A DNA stretch of 64,000 nt from Anadara kagoshimensis (GCA_021292105.1 CM037875.1:60384408-60448407); one strand, 5' to 3'. Positions 12,896 through 25,473 are shown, counted from the first letter of the stretch. Notes: generated by a model from the sequence alone, not told the origin. Numbers and translations are program-made.

Positions 12896-14629
12896 AGCTT
12901 ACCTGACCGAAGGTCATGTGAGCTTATGGCATAGCGCAGCGTGTGTATGTGCGTGTGTGCGTGTGTGCGTCGTTAACACCTATTTTCGACTTCTCCTCTG
13001 AAACTACTGGACAGTTTTTAATGAAACTTTGTCAGAAGTATATATGGGCCGGTGCAATTCAGATTTGTTCGTGGCGTTGCATGGCTACCATAACTAGGTC
13101 AAGGTGACCTAGGGGTGCAAAATCTTAAAAAATCTTCTTCTCCGAAAGTACTGATTGGAGAAAAAATCTGATGTGATATTTGGCTTCTCTAGGGTCTTAA
13201 GCCTATAGTTTGTTCATTTTGTGAAATTCGGATAAAAAATAGGTTACGCGTTTTTGCGTTTTAATTTTTGAAAAAATCGTAAAATAGCTTCAAATTGTTA
13301 TAACTTGACTATTTGACCAGATAATGACATGGGGTTTTCAGTTTTGACATCTTCTTGTTAGTATCTTCAAAATTGAGGTCAAGGTCAATTGTGAAGGTCG
13401 TGACCTAATTTTTTTTACCTCTGATTATAATTATTATCTCGAAAACTATAAACTTTTTGTATAGGCATGTATATTAGAATGTTGTAGGTATTGATACAAC
13501 GATCATTTTGATGTATAGAAAAAGGTCATGGGTTCAAAGGTCAAGGTCACAGATGTGAAACAATACCGAAATGGTTAATTATCTTGAAAACTATAAACTT
13601 TTTGTATAGGCATGTATATTAGAATGTTGTAGGTATTGATAAACGATCATTTTGATGTATAGAAAAAGGTCATGGGTTCAAAGGTCAAGGTCACAGATGC
13701 GAAACAATACCGAAATGGTTAATTATCTCGAAAACTATAAACATTTTGTATAGGCATGTATATTAGAATGTTGTAGGTATTGATACAACGATCATTTTGA
13801 TGTATAGAAAAAGGTCATGGGTTCAAAGGTCAAGGTCACAGATGCGAAACAATACAAAATGGTTAATTATCTCGAAAACTATTAACATTTTGTATAGGCA
13901 TGTATATTAGAATGTTGTAGGTATTGATACAATGATCATTTTGATGTATAGAAAAAGGTTATGGGTTCAAAGGTCAAGGTCACAGATGCAAAACAATACC
14001 CAAATGGTTAATTATCTCAAAAACTATAAACTTTTTGTATAGGCATGTATATTAGAATGTTGTAAGTATTGATACAACGATCATTTTGATGTATAGAAAA
14101 AGGTCATGGGTTCAAAGGTCAAGGTCACAGATGCGAAAACAATACCGTAATGGTTAATTATCTCGAAAACTATAAACTTTTTGTATATGCATGTATATTA
14201 GAATGTTGTAGATATTGATACAACAATCATTTTGATGTATAGAAAAAGGTTATGGGTTTAAAGGTCAAGGTCACATATGCGAAACAATACCGAAATGGTT
14301 AATTATCTTGAAAACTATAAACTTTTTGTATAGGCATGTATATTAGAATGTTGTAGGTATTGATACAACGATCATATTGATGTATAGAAAAAGGTCATGA
14401 GTTCAAAGGTCAAGGTCACAGATGTGAAACAATACTGAAATGGTTAACTATCTTGAAAACTATTAACTTTTTGTATAGGCTTTTATATTAGAATGTTGTA
14501 GGTATTGATACAACAGTTATCATGATTTAAAGAAAAAAGTCATTGGGGTTTAGTATTTATGTTTTCTTTAAATCTATCAGCTAGCCATTAGTTGTCAGGT
14601 GAGCGTATCAGGCCCATGGGCCTCTTGTT
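12896..14629 (+). mobile_element. Helentron-like non-autonomous element inserted in satellite
   Basis: A 1,734-bp insertion that splits one satellite monomer. Left of it the monomer reads ...GTAAGCCATTTTT and right of it GGTTTTCAACTCC..., exactly the two halves of neighbouring copies. The 5' end has AGCTTACCTG and a short stem (GACCGAAGGTC inside AGCTTAC/GTGAGCTTATGG). The 3' part has CAGGTGAGC, the inverse of the 5' AGCTCACCTG of other copies, then the hairpin AGGCCCATGGGCCT and CTTGTT. The core is about 7.5 copies of a 145-bp tandem repeat (13428-14520). No coding frame. Insertion at a TT with no longer target duplication, inverted subterminal repeats and a 3' hairpin fit the Helentron/HINE group, which includes tandem-core elements such as bivalve 'pearl'. 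The class assignment is inference. Confidence 0.75.
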
Positions 14630-17600
14630 GGTTTTCAACTCCATCTTCATTATAACTTTAAAACGAAAATTTGTGTTATTTCAAAAAATGCGGTGCCGGT
14701 TCCAATTCTGAGATATCGGATAATTAGTTCCCATCATTCCACAACTTTTAAACACATTGTACATGACTTGAATGACGTAATTACAAAACGTAAGCCATTT
14801 TTGGTTTTAAACTCCATCTTCATTATAACTGTAAAACGAAAATTTGTGTTATTTCAAAAAATGCGGTGCCGGTTCCAATTCTGAGATATCGGACAATTAG
14901 TTCCCATCATTCCACAACTTTTAAACACATTGTAGATGACTTCAATGACATAATAACAAAACGTAGGCCATTTTTGGTTTTAAACTCCATCTTCATTTAA
15001 CTGTAAAAACGAAAATTTGTGATATTTCAAAAAATGCGGTGCCGGTTCCAATTCTGAGATATCGGACAATTAGTTCCCATCATTCCACAACTTTTAAACA
15101 CATTGTAGATGACTTCAATGACGTAATTACAAAACGTAGGCCACTTTTGCTTTTAAACAGTTTTCATGTTTATTAAAACAAATTATGTGTTATTTCAAAA
15201 AATGCGGTGCCGGTTCCAATTTTGAGATATCTGACAAGAAGTTCCCATCATTCTACAACTTTTAAACACATTGTACATGACTTCAATGACGCAATTACAA
15301 AACGTAAGCCATTTTTGGTTTTCAACTCCATCTTCATTATAACTTTAAAACGAAAATTTGTGTTATTTCAAAAAATGCGGTGCCGGTTCCAATTCTGAGA
15401 TATCGGACAATTAGTTCCCATCATTCCACAACTTTTAAACACATTGTACATGACTTGAATGACGTAATTACAAAACGTAAGCCATTTTTGGTTTTAAACT
15501 CCATCTTCATTATAACTGTAAAACGAAAATTTGTGTTATTTCAAAAAATGCAGTGCCGGTTCCAATTCTGAGATATCGGACAATTAGTTCCCATCATTCC
15601 ACAACTTTTAAACACATTGTAGATGATTTCAATGACATAATAACAAAACGTAGGCCATTTTTGGTTTTAAACTCCATCTCTCATTTTAACTGTAAAACGA
15701 AAATTTGTGATATTTCAAAAAATGCGGTGCCGGTTCCAATTCTGAGATATCGGACAATTAGTTCCCATCATTCCACAACTTTTAAACACATTGTAGATGA
15801 CTTCAATGACGTAATTACAAAACGTAGGCCACTTTTGCTTTTAAACAGTTTTCATGTTTATTAAACAAATTATGTGTTATTTCAAAAATGTGGTGCGGTT
15901 CCAATTGTGAGATATCTGACAATAAGTTCCCATCATTCCACACTTTTAAACACATTGTAGAAGACTTCAATGACGTAATTACAAAACGTAAGCCATTTTT
16001 GGTTTTAAACTCCATCTTCATTATAACTGTAAAACGAAAATTTGTGTTATTTAAAAAAATGCGGTGCCGGTTCCAATTCTGAGATATCTGACAATAAGTT
16101 CCCATCATTCCACAACTTTTAAACACATTGTACATGACTTGAATGACGTAATTACAAAACGTAAGCCATTTTTGGTTTTAAACTCCATCTTCATTATAAC
16201 TGTAAAACGAAAATTTGTGTTATTTCAAAAAATGCGGTGCCGGTTCCAATTCTGAGATATCTGACAATAAGTTCCCATCATTCCACAACTTTTAAACACA
16301 TTGTACATGACTTCAATGACGCAATTACAAAACGTAAGCCATTTTTGGTTTTCAACTCCATCTACATTATAACTTTAAAACGAAAATTTGTGTTATTTCA
16401 AAAAATGTGGTGCCGGTTCCAATTCTGAGATATCTGACAATAAGTTCCCATCATTCCACAACTGTTAAACATTGTACATGACTTGAATGACGTAATTACA
16501 AAACGTAAGCCATTTTGGTTTTAAACTCCATCTTCATTATAACTGTAAAACAAAATTTGTGTTATTTCAAAAAATGCGGTGCCGGTTCCAATTCTGAGAT
16601 ATCGGACAATTAGTTCCCATCATTCCACAACTTTTAAACACATTGTAGATGACTTCAATGACGTAATTACAAAACGTAGGCCACTTTTGCTTTTAAACAG
16701 TTTTCATGTTTATTAAACAAATTATGTGTTATTTCAAAAAATGCGGTGCCGGTTCCAATTTTGAGATATCTGACAAGAAGTTCCCATCATTCTACAACTT
16801 TTAAACACATTGTACATGACTTCAATGATGTAATTACAAAACGTAGGCCACTTTTGCTTTTAAACAGTTTTAATGTTTATTAAACAATGTGTTATTTCAA
16901 AAAATGCGGTGCCGGTTCCAATTTTGAGATATCTGACAAGAAGTTCCCATCATTCTACAACTTTTAAACACATTGTACATGACTTCAATGACGTAATTAC
17001 AAAACGTAGGCCATTTTTGGTTTTAAACTCCATCTTCATTATAACTGTAAAACGGAAATTTGTGATATTTCAAAAAATGCAGTGCCGGTTCCAATTCTGA
17101 GATATCTGACAATAAGTTCCCATCATTCCACAACTTTTAAACACATTGTAGATGACTTCAATGACGTAATTACAAAACGTAGGCCACTTTTGCTTTTAAA
17201 CAGTTTTCATGTTTATTAAACAAATTATGTGTTATTTCAAAAAATGTGGTGCCGGTTCCAATTCTGAGATATCTGACAATAAGTTCCCATCATTCTACAA
17301 CTTTCTAACACATTGTACATGACTTCAATGACGCAATTACAAAACGTAAGCCATTTTTGGTTTTCAACTCCATCTTCATTATAACTTTAAAACGAAAATT
17401 TGTGTTATTTCAAAAAATGCGGTGCCGGTTCCAATTCTGAGATATCGGACAATTAGTTCCCATCATTCCACAACTTTTAAACACATTGTACATGACTTGA
17501 ATGACGTAATTACAAAACGTAAGCCATTTTTGGTTTTAAACTCCATCTTCATTATAACTGTAAAACGAAAATTTGTGTTATTTCAAAAAATGCAGTGCCG

Positions 17601-20600
17601 GTTCCAATTCTGAGATATCGGACAATTAGTTCCCATCATTCCACAACTTTTAAACACATTGTAGATGATTTCAATGACATAATAACAAAACGTAGGCCAT
17701 TTTTGGTTTTAAACTCCATCTTCATTTAACTGTAAAACGAAAATTTGTGATATTTCAAAAAATGCGGTGCCGGTTCCAATTCTGAGATATCGGACAATTA
17801 GTTCCCATCATTCCACAACTTTTAAACACATTGTAGATGACTTCAATGACGTAATTACAAAACGTAGGCCACTTTTGCTTTTAAACAGTTTTCATGTTTA
17901 TTAAACAAATTATGTGTTATTTCAAAAAATGTGGTGCCGGTTCCAATTGTGAGATATCTGACAATAAGTTCCCATCATTCCACAACTTTTAAACACATTG
18001 TAGAAGACTTCAATGACGTAATTACAAAACGTAAGCCATTTTTGGTTTTAAACTCCATCTTCATTATAACTGTAAAACGAAAATTTGTGTTATTTAAAAA
18101 ATGCGGTGCCGGTTCCAATTCTGAGATATCTGACAATAAGTTCCCATCATTCCACAACTTTTAAACACATTGTACATGACTTGAATGACGTAATTACAAA
18201 ACGTAAGCCATTTTTGGTTTTAAACTCCATCTTCATTATAACTGTAAAACGAAAATTTGTGTTATTTCAAAAAATGCGGTGCCGGTTCCAATTCTGAGAT
18301 ATCTGACAATAAGTTCCCATCATTCCACAACTTTTAAACACATTGTACATGACTTCAATGACGCAATTACAAAACGTAAGCCATTTTTGGTTTTCAACTC
18401 CATCTACATTATAACTTTAAAACGAAAATTTGTGTTATTTCAAAAAATGTGGTGCCGGTTCCAATTCTGAGATATCGGACAATAAGTTCCCATCATTCCA
18501 CAACTGTTAAACACATTGTACATGACTTGAATGACGTAATTACAAAACGTAAGCCATTTTTGGTTTTAAACTCCATCTTCATTATAACTGTAAAACAAAA
18601 ATTTGTGTTATTTCAAAAAATGCGGTGCCGGTTCCAATTCTGAGATATCGGACAATTAGTTCCCATCATTCCACAACTTTTAAACACATTGTAGATGACT
18701 TCAATGACGTAATTACAAAACGTAGGCCACTTTTGCTTTTAAACAGTTTTCATGTTTATTAAACAAATTATGTGTTATTTCAAAAAATGCGGTGCCGGTT
18801 CCAATTTTGAGATATCTGACAAGAAGTTCCCATCATTCTACAACTTTTAAACACATTGTACATGACTTCAATGATGTAATTACAAAACGTAGGCCACTTT
18901 TGCTTTTAAACAGTTTTAATGTTTATTAAACAAATTATGTGTTATTTCAAAAAATGCGGTGCCGGTTCCAATTTTGAGATATCTGACAAGAAGTTCCCAT
19001 CATTCTACAACTTTTAAACACATTGTACATGACTTCAATGACGTAATTACAAAACGTAGGCCATTTTTGGTTTTAAACTCCATCTTCATTATAACTGTAA
19101 AACGGAAATTTGTGATATTTCAAAAAATGCAGTGCCGGTTCCAATTCTGAGATATCTGACAATAAGTTCCCATCATTCCACAACTTTTAAACACATTGTA
19201 GATGACTTCAATGACGTAATTACAAAACGTAGGCCACTTTTGCTTTTAAACAGTTTTCATGTTTATTAAACAAATTATGTGTTATTTCAAAAAATGTGGT
19301 GCCGGTTCCAATTCTGAGATATCTGACAATAAGTTCCCATCATTCTACAACTTTCTAACACATTGTAAATGACTTCAATGACGCAATTACAAAACGTAAG
19401 CCATTTTTGGTTTTCAACTCCATCTTCATTATAACTTTAAAACGAAAATTTGTGTTATTTCAAAAAATGTGGTGCCGGTTCCAATTCTGAGATATCTGAC
19501 AATAAGTTCCCATCATTCCACAACTTTTAAACACATTGTACATGACTTCAATGACGTAATTACAAAACGTAAGCCATTTTTGGTTTTAAACTCCATCTTC
19601 ATTATAACTGTAAAACAAAAATTTGTGTTATTTCAAAAAATGCGGTGCCGGTTCCAATTCTGAGATATCTGACAATAAGTTCCCATCATTCCACAACTTT
19701 TAAACACATTGTACATGACTTGAATGACGTAATTACAAAACGTAAGCCATTTTTGGTTTTAAACTCCATTTTCATTATAACTGTAAAACGAAAATTTGTG
19801 TTATTTCAAAAAATGCGGTGCCGGTTCCAATTCTGAGATATCGGACAATTAGTTCCCATCATTCCACAACTTTTAAACACATTGTAGATGACTTCAATGA
19901 CGTAATTACAAAACGTAGGCCACTTTTGCTTTTAAACAGTTTTCATGTTTATTAAACAAATTATGTGTTATTTCAAAAAATGCGGTGCCGGTTCCAATTT
20001 TGAGATATCTGACAAGAAGTTCCCATCATTCTACAACTTTTAAACACATTGTACATGACTTCAATGACGCAATTACAAAACGTAAGCCATTTTTGGTTTT
20101 CAACTCCATCTTCATTATAACTTTAAAACGAAAATTTGTGTTATTTCAAAAAATGCGGTGCCGGTTCCAATTCTGAGATATCGGACAATTAGTTCCCATC
20201 ATTCCACAACTTTTAAACACATTGTACATGACTTCAATGACATAATAACAAAACGTAGGCCATTTTTGGTTTTAAACTCCATCTTCATTTTAACTGTAAA
20301 ACGAAAATTTGTGATATTTCAAAAAATGCAGTACCGGTTCCAATTCTGAGATATCTGACAATAAGTTCCCATCATTCCACAACTTTTAAACACATTGTAC
20401 ATGACTTCAATGACGTAATTACAAAACGTAGGCCACTTTTGCTTTTAAACAGTTTTCATGTTTATTAAACAAATTATGTGTTATTTCAAAAAATGTGGTG
20501 CCGGTTCCAATTGTGAGATATCTGACAATAAGTTCCCATCATTCCACAACTTTTAAACACATTGTAGAAGACTTCAATGACGTAATTACAAAACGTAAGC

Positions 20601-20907
20601 CATTTTTGGTTTTAAACTCCATCTTCATTATAACTGTAAAACGAAAATTTGTGTTATTTAAAAAAATGCGGTGCCGGTTCCAATTCTGAGATATCTGACA
20701 ATAAGTTCCCATCATTCCACAACTTTTAAACACATTGTAGATGACTTCAATGACGTAATTACAAAACGTAGGCCACTTTTGCTTTTAAACAGTTTTCATG
20801 TTTATTAAACAAATTATCTGTATTTCAAAAAATGCAGTGCAGGTTCCACTTCTGAGATATCCAACAGTAAGTTCCTATCATTCCACAACTTTTAAACACA
20901 TTGTAGC
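14630..20907. repeat. About 172-bp satellite array, right part
   Basis: About 36 more monomers of the same satellite, resuming in the middle of the monomer broken by the insertion. A larger period is visible: variant monomers at 15888, 16064 and 16237 recur at 17931, about 18106 and 18279, a shift of about 2,042 bp or 12 monomers. The triplet at 15207/15380/15553 partly recurs at 19985/20158. The array ends at about 20907 in a degraded monomer. Confidence 0.95.
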
Positions 20908-20971
20908 CAGCGCTCTACTGTTTCACTTAAAAGGTACCTAATAGGTGAGACAGTAGTAAGGTCTCTTAACC
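20908..20971. other. Short inverted repeat at the satellite edge
   Basis: CTACTGTTTCAC and GTGAGACAGTAG form an 11/12 inverted repeat about 17 bp apart, between the satellite and the MITE. Confidence 0.5.
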
Positions 20972-21544
20972 CAGTGCTCCAAGTAGCCTAGTAAATACTC
21001 GAAATTTGCGACCAAAAATCGGATTTTGCGACTACAAATTGTCAGACGATCGCCATTATGTCAAATAATTTTTTGAGTTTGGCCACTAAAAATCGGGAAA
21101 TCCGGAAATTTTGTTCATGACCCGTCACTCAACCTGACAAATAGTCTCGCCATCAATAATATCTTAAAAGCGCTTGAATCAAAGCAGGTAACTTTATAGT
21201 TCAAAGCGCATAACTGACCGTGATCTAATTTTGCATAATGACAGCCAAACGGCAAAAATCACTTTTTGATTTGGGTTTTGTTACGACTTTTACTTCATCT
21301 AAATGATCAAGTTTGATTGTCTTCTCATCGATCCGCCTTGAAAATTGCCTACCATGGTGGGACCAATCCGAGGATCTCGCTAAACCATTCAATCGGTAGT
21401 AGCGACGGGCGGTGTGATAGAAAGAATTTATAAGGTTTGGCCACCAAGAATTTTACCTGGCGACAAAAAATTTGAAATGGCTACTGAAATTTTTGAATTA
21501 TTAGCCATGTGGCTACCAGTTTTCAAAACCTGCTTGGAGCACTG
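20972..21544. mobile_element. 573-bp MITE with CAGTGCTCCAAG inverted ends
   Basis: Terminal inverted repeats CAGTGCTCCAAG (20972-20983) and CTTGGAGCACTG (21533-21544) are perfect over 12 bp and extend to 15 with one mismatch. They are flanked by the direct repeat TAACC (20967-20971 and 21545-21549). No transposase frame. CAG-type ends are typical of hAT transposons. The standard hAT target duplication is 8 bp, but subgroups with 5-bp duplications are recognised. hAT-derived MITE is the best guess. Confidence 0.75.
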
Positions 21545-23113
21545 TAACCTGTACATAGTACATACTTTACCATGTAGCTATTTTTAAGACTCGGACATGT
21601 TCGAACTCGCAATATCTCCCATACGAAGCGAGCACTCTTCCAACTGTAGTGGTAAAATGTGTCCTGAATCAAACATTGGGCACAAACTATTTTGAATGTG
21701 TAAAATCCCCATAACCGTAACATTTTTTCTGCTTTATTTAATGGTAACAGAGTTTCAAAATTAGTTTTGTAATGGGAGGTCCATGAACTTTTGCTCTTAT
21801 TGATGATATGACCTAAAGTTTTTGAAATTCAATATCAATACTGAAAGGTTCATGTGCAATGAAGTTATCATATAGAAAATAGGATTATCCTGGTAAAAAG
21901 GGCAGGTTGTTTTGACTTCTACAATTTAAATATCAAGAGTGCCAATGTAAAATCAATAGGCCTCGGACCTTGGATGCTGGGAATTTGAACCCCTTGATTG
22001 TCACAGATATTTTCTTCTAACTACAGTGAAAAACCATATAAGTGTTATTGTACTTGAATCAGATGATGAGTGAAATATATATGTACAAGATCAAGGTTAA
22101 AATTGGATAAAATCATCATCCTTCATTTGGTAGTCGACCCAGATAGAAAAATCTTGAAGCCATCTAAGGAGTCTACCAACACAACACTTGCTAGAATAAT
22201 GTTCCAGAGGCAAATTGCTGCTAGGAAAACAGTGTCTGGTAGACTGTAGTTCTGGAGTATGTATCTTTGACTATAGCCTCTGGTTCGTGTAAAAGTTTGC
22301 TGTAGATGGTGCTTTGCTGGTATATCCACAAAGGAGTGCACATCACAACTTGTGATGTTGCTCTCCTTTGTTGTGGCATTTGCAATTGCAGTTGGTGCAG
22401 CATGACTGTTATGCTGCTGGTGTGTTGGTAGTCAGTCGTGACAAATCTTGCTGCTCTCCTTTTACAGGAGAGATTTGGTTTTATTGATGTTGTTTAGTTT
22501 TGGTTGAGTTCCATACACTGAATGAATATTCGAGCAATGTTCTTAGATGTAGTTTAGCATTGTTTCTTGATTTTTGGTTAGGCAATGATGTCGGTTACAG
22601 CTCAAGAAAGCTAAGGTAGAATTTGGTGACGTTATTAATGAGCGTTTCCCATAATCATTCTATGTGAATGTTGAGTCACAGGTATTTTTGCAGAGTCGGT
22701 AGTGTTGAGTGCCTGATATGTATAGTGATTGATTCAAGCTTTAACAACTGTGTCCTGATGCAGTAACCTAGAACCACAGCAGTGTGTGATAACATGTCTA
22801 ACAATAAAATATAATATGCAAGGCAGTGATTGCAATATACAGTCACTTTATGGGGAAGGTGAAGTAGTGTCATCTCACAGTATATATATTAGCAATGCAG
22901 TGCACATGAAAATACTAAATATTGAGGTAGCTTTGTTCCAGGTCAAGGATTATTGTTCCCTAATCAGGGTTGATTGACGTATGACATTGTGCTATAAAAA
23001 TGGTAATAAAGATTTAAATACATGTTCTTTAGAACAAAGGCATAATTGTAGGGGAATTGTGAATTCTCCAAGAAAAATTCTGACAAATTACAGTTTTAAT
23101 ATTGAACCAGATT
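21545..23113. other. Intergenic, nothing recognised
   Basis: AT-rich sequence with only short, non-conserved frames. No repeat unit, splice structure or motif stands out. Confidence 0.5.
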
Positions 23114-23355
23114 TACCGTATAGCGGGTTATTTTCGCGGAGTGTAAATTTTGGCGTATTTTGGCGGTAGTATTAAAATCGCCAAAATATTTATCGCCAAA
23201 AAATTGAACAGTGAAAATTTATTATCTTAATAATACCTTACACTGTGACAAAGTAAATACATTAGAAATTCAATCGCTCGAACGTCGATGCCTTGAATAC
23301 CCCGGATAACTCGAAGTCATCTGCCGGTCCCGTCCAAATCCCTTTTAAATCATAT

Positions 23356-23600
23356 TTTGGTTTGGTTGGTTGAATGTTGCTTAACGTCGCATCAGCAATT
23401 TTTCAGCTATTCGCGACGAGAACTATTTAATTAATCTCTATGGATTAATCTATAACAATTTTGTGTATGCATGTGAAGTGCGAGTGTGTTGTATAGTCTG
23501 CCTTGTACTAGCGCGCACTCAGGGCGACTTTACCGTGCTAGCTCACAGAGTCAGTACGCTGCAGACAAGCGTACCACTCCCCCAGTCCATTATACTGATA
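23356..23600. mobile_element. SINE-like insertion with 15-bp target duplication
   Basis: The 245-bp segment is flanked by the 15-bp direct repeat CCTTTTAAATCATAT (23341-23355 and 23601-23615). One edge is a TTTGG-rich run (TTTGGTTTGGTTGG), which may be the complement of an A-rich tail. It contains GTCGCATCAGCAATTTTTCA. A second copy of its first ~150 bp lies in reverse orientation at 27610-27764, so it is a dispersed repeat. Long target duplications indicate target-primed insertion. I could not identify a tRNA-like head with confidence. Confidence 0.65.
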
Positions 23601-24029
23601 CCTTTTAAATCATATGTAAATAAACCTTGATCGCTCGAACTACGATAGCTCGAATAATAAATAATTTTCGAAGGTGTAAATTTGGTGAAAATTCAACTTC
23701 TTTCGCTCGAATACAATTTTATCAGAATGACATGTGGTCAGTCATTGTAAACAAAACACAAGCTGAAGCCATGATACAGATTTCATCGAAAGTAATAGAG
23801 CGAAACGAAATAACTCGTCTGGAACATATAGTACATAGAGTGTTACTCTAAAATGAAATGATATTCTGTTATTTACATTTCATTGGAATGCGCATGGCAA
23901 TGTGTATTACCGGCAGTTCCGGTGATTATTAATAACCGGCCATGTGCTCTGTATTATAACGAAAATAGAGTAAGTTTATTTTATAACAACAGTTGTTGTT
24001 ATTTACTTTTACTTTCAACCAAATTTATT

Positions 24030-24926
24030 TACTGTAGGAACCACTGTGGCTGTGACAGTGCAGGGATTTTTCTGACCTTTTTGGGAAAAGGACCTTAGGA
24101 TGAAATTGGGAAAATGCTCAACAAAAATGTAATTTTGGGAAAAATCACAACAACATATAAGAAATTCTAGACCACTAGAATACTGGTAATTGAACAAATT
24201 ATATCAGTGTTCACAGCAAAATAGCCCTGCCTCTTTTGTCTCTATATAAATCATCCAGCAAAATGTGGGTTAATATAGACTGAAATCGTTATCAGAGCGA
24301 GATATCTTCTGAATATGATGTTGATGATCTTGTGAAATTTTTTTTTCTCAAAAAATTGATAAACATAGCTAATTGGGAATTTTTTACTACAAAATTGGGA
24401 AAAATGTATGGTTTTTTGCATTGGGAATGGGTCCCTTTACCGGACCCTGTGGATACCCAGAAAAATCCCTGCAGTGAAATTCTCTTTATATTCATAGAAA
24501 ATCAAATAAATTTGAATAAATTTTGATATTTTTCACTTTCTTGTACCTAGTCGTAATAGGAAATCTGTATGCGCATCCGCAATTGTCATAAAGTATGTCT
24601 GTAGAAAGGAAAATGTTGGCGGTATGGGGATTTTACACATGCAAAAATGACGATGTTTACACCGGAAGTGATGTCCTTGGTGACGTTTTACGTCATATGC
24701 GCAACAGAAGCCGCCATTTGCATGGTTTTTCAACATGTTAAATCCCCATAGCACCACGTTTTTCCCTATGCAGATATATTTTGGGCTAATCGCGGATGCG
24801 CATACAGATTTCCTGTAATGACTAGGTACAAGTAAGTGAAAAATATCGATCTTTATTCAAATTTATTTGATTTTCTATGGATATAAAGAGAATTTCACTG
24901 TCACAGCCACAGTGGTTTCTACAGTA
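24030..24926. mobile_element. Long-armed MITE, TA-flanked, with nested MITE
   Basis: Ends TACTGTAGGAACCACTGTGG and CCACAGTGGTTTCTACAGTA are inverted with one mismatch. After removing the nested insertion, the left arm (24030-24060 plus 24477 to about 24587) pairs with the right arm (about 24790-24926) over roughly 140 bp. The loop region also has inverted pieces (GGGGATTTTACACATG / CATGTTAAATCCCC). The end dinucleotides TA are the probable target duplication. No coding frame. Confidence 0.8.
24061..24471. mobile_element. 411-bp MITE nested in the long-armed MITE
   Basis: Perfect 14-bp inverted ends CAGGGATTTTTCTG (24061-24074) and CAGAAAAATCCCTG (24458-24471), flanked by the direct repeat CAGTG (24056-24060 and 24472-24476). 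The opposite arm of the host MITE shows the uninterrupted sequence GTGACAGTGAAATTCTC, so the empty site and the 5-bp duplication can be read directly. hAT-like ends; no transposase. Confidence 0.85.
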
Positions 24927-25118
24927 ATTCAAATGAACTGTCCATATCGATAGATTTGCTGTTCGAAGTTCAACATTTTATTTACAAACGGCAGTTTTCT
25001 ATTGTAATAAAAATCGTCAAAATAAAAACTTGTCATGTTCTAATCACTAAAAGAAATACGCCAAAATTTACAACTGACTTTTTTTGTCAAAAACGCCAAA
25101 ATAACCCGCTATACGGTA

Positions 25119-25473
25119 TATTATATATTAATTTTCTCTATTTCAGAGGTTTGGTGACTGAAAAGAACAAATGGGTGTCATTTCACAAGGAACATAAAAT
25201 AAACCACTTACTTTCACATGAAATACAGAAATAACCACAAGTTAACCACAAGAGCTATGGACTTAACCACAAGAAATGTAGATTAACCACAAGTTAACAA
25301 GTAATATAGAATTAACTACAAATATACATTTAACCACAAAAAATATGGAATTAGTCATGTGTTAACCACAAGAACTGTGAAATGAAACACAAGTTAACCA
25401 TATAAAAAGGAAATCATCCACTAAAATATAATTAACCATATATGCAGATAAAACCACATTAAACCAATAAAAT
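25119..25473. repeat. Degenerate TTAACCACAAG repeats upstream of the F-box pseudogene
   Basis: From about 25210 the sequence is an irregular series of TTAACCACAAG / AATATGGA-type units of about 20-30 bp. The series runs into the F-box pseudogene start, whose first codons (ATGGATTTAACCACATATTT, then GCCACAAGAATTG) match the repeat consensus. The repeat therefore looks like a decayed expansion of the gene's own start region. Confidence 0.6.

Larger units (their letters stand above)
23114..25118. mobile_element. 2-kb inverted-repeat element (TA-flanked) with nested insertions
   Basis: The first 21 bp (23114-23134, TACCGTATAGCGGGTTATTT plus T) are the exact reverse complement of the last 21 bp (25098-25118). 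If TA is the target duplication, the ends are CCGTATAGCGGG. Past the 21 bp both ends contain GGCG/CGCC-rich sequence. The interior holds a SINE-like insertion with its own duplication (23341-23615) and a long-armed MITE (24030-24926), which itself contains another MITE. No transposase frame remains. It could be one non-autonomous element grown by insertion, or two solo MITEs in opposite orientation. Confidence 0.7.

Noticed and set aside
9191..20689. Dozens of 63-64 codon frames such as MPVPILRY...RCRFQF
   Set aside because: One per satellite monomer, always ending at the same monomer position. They differ only by satellite variants and have no promoter or splice context.
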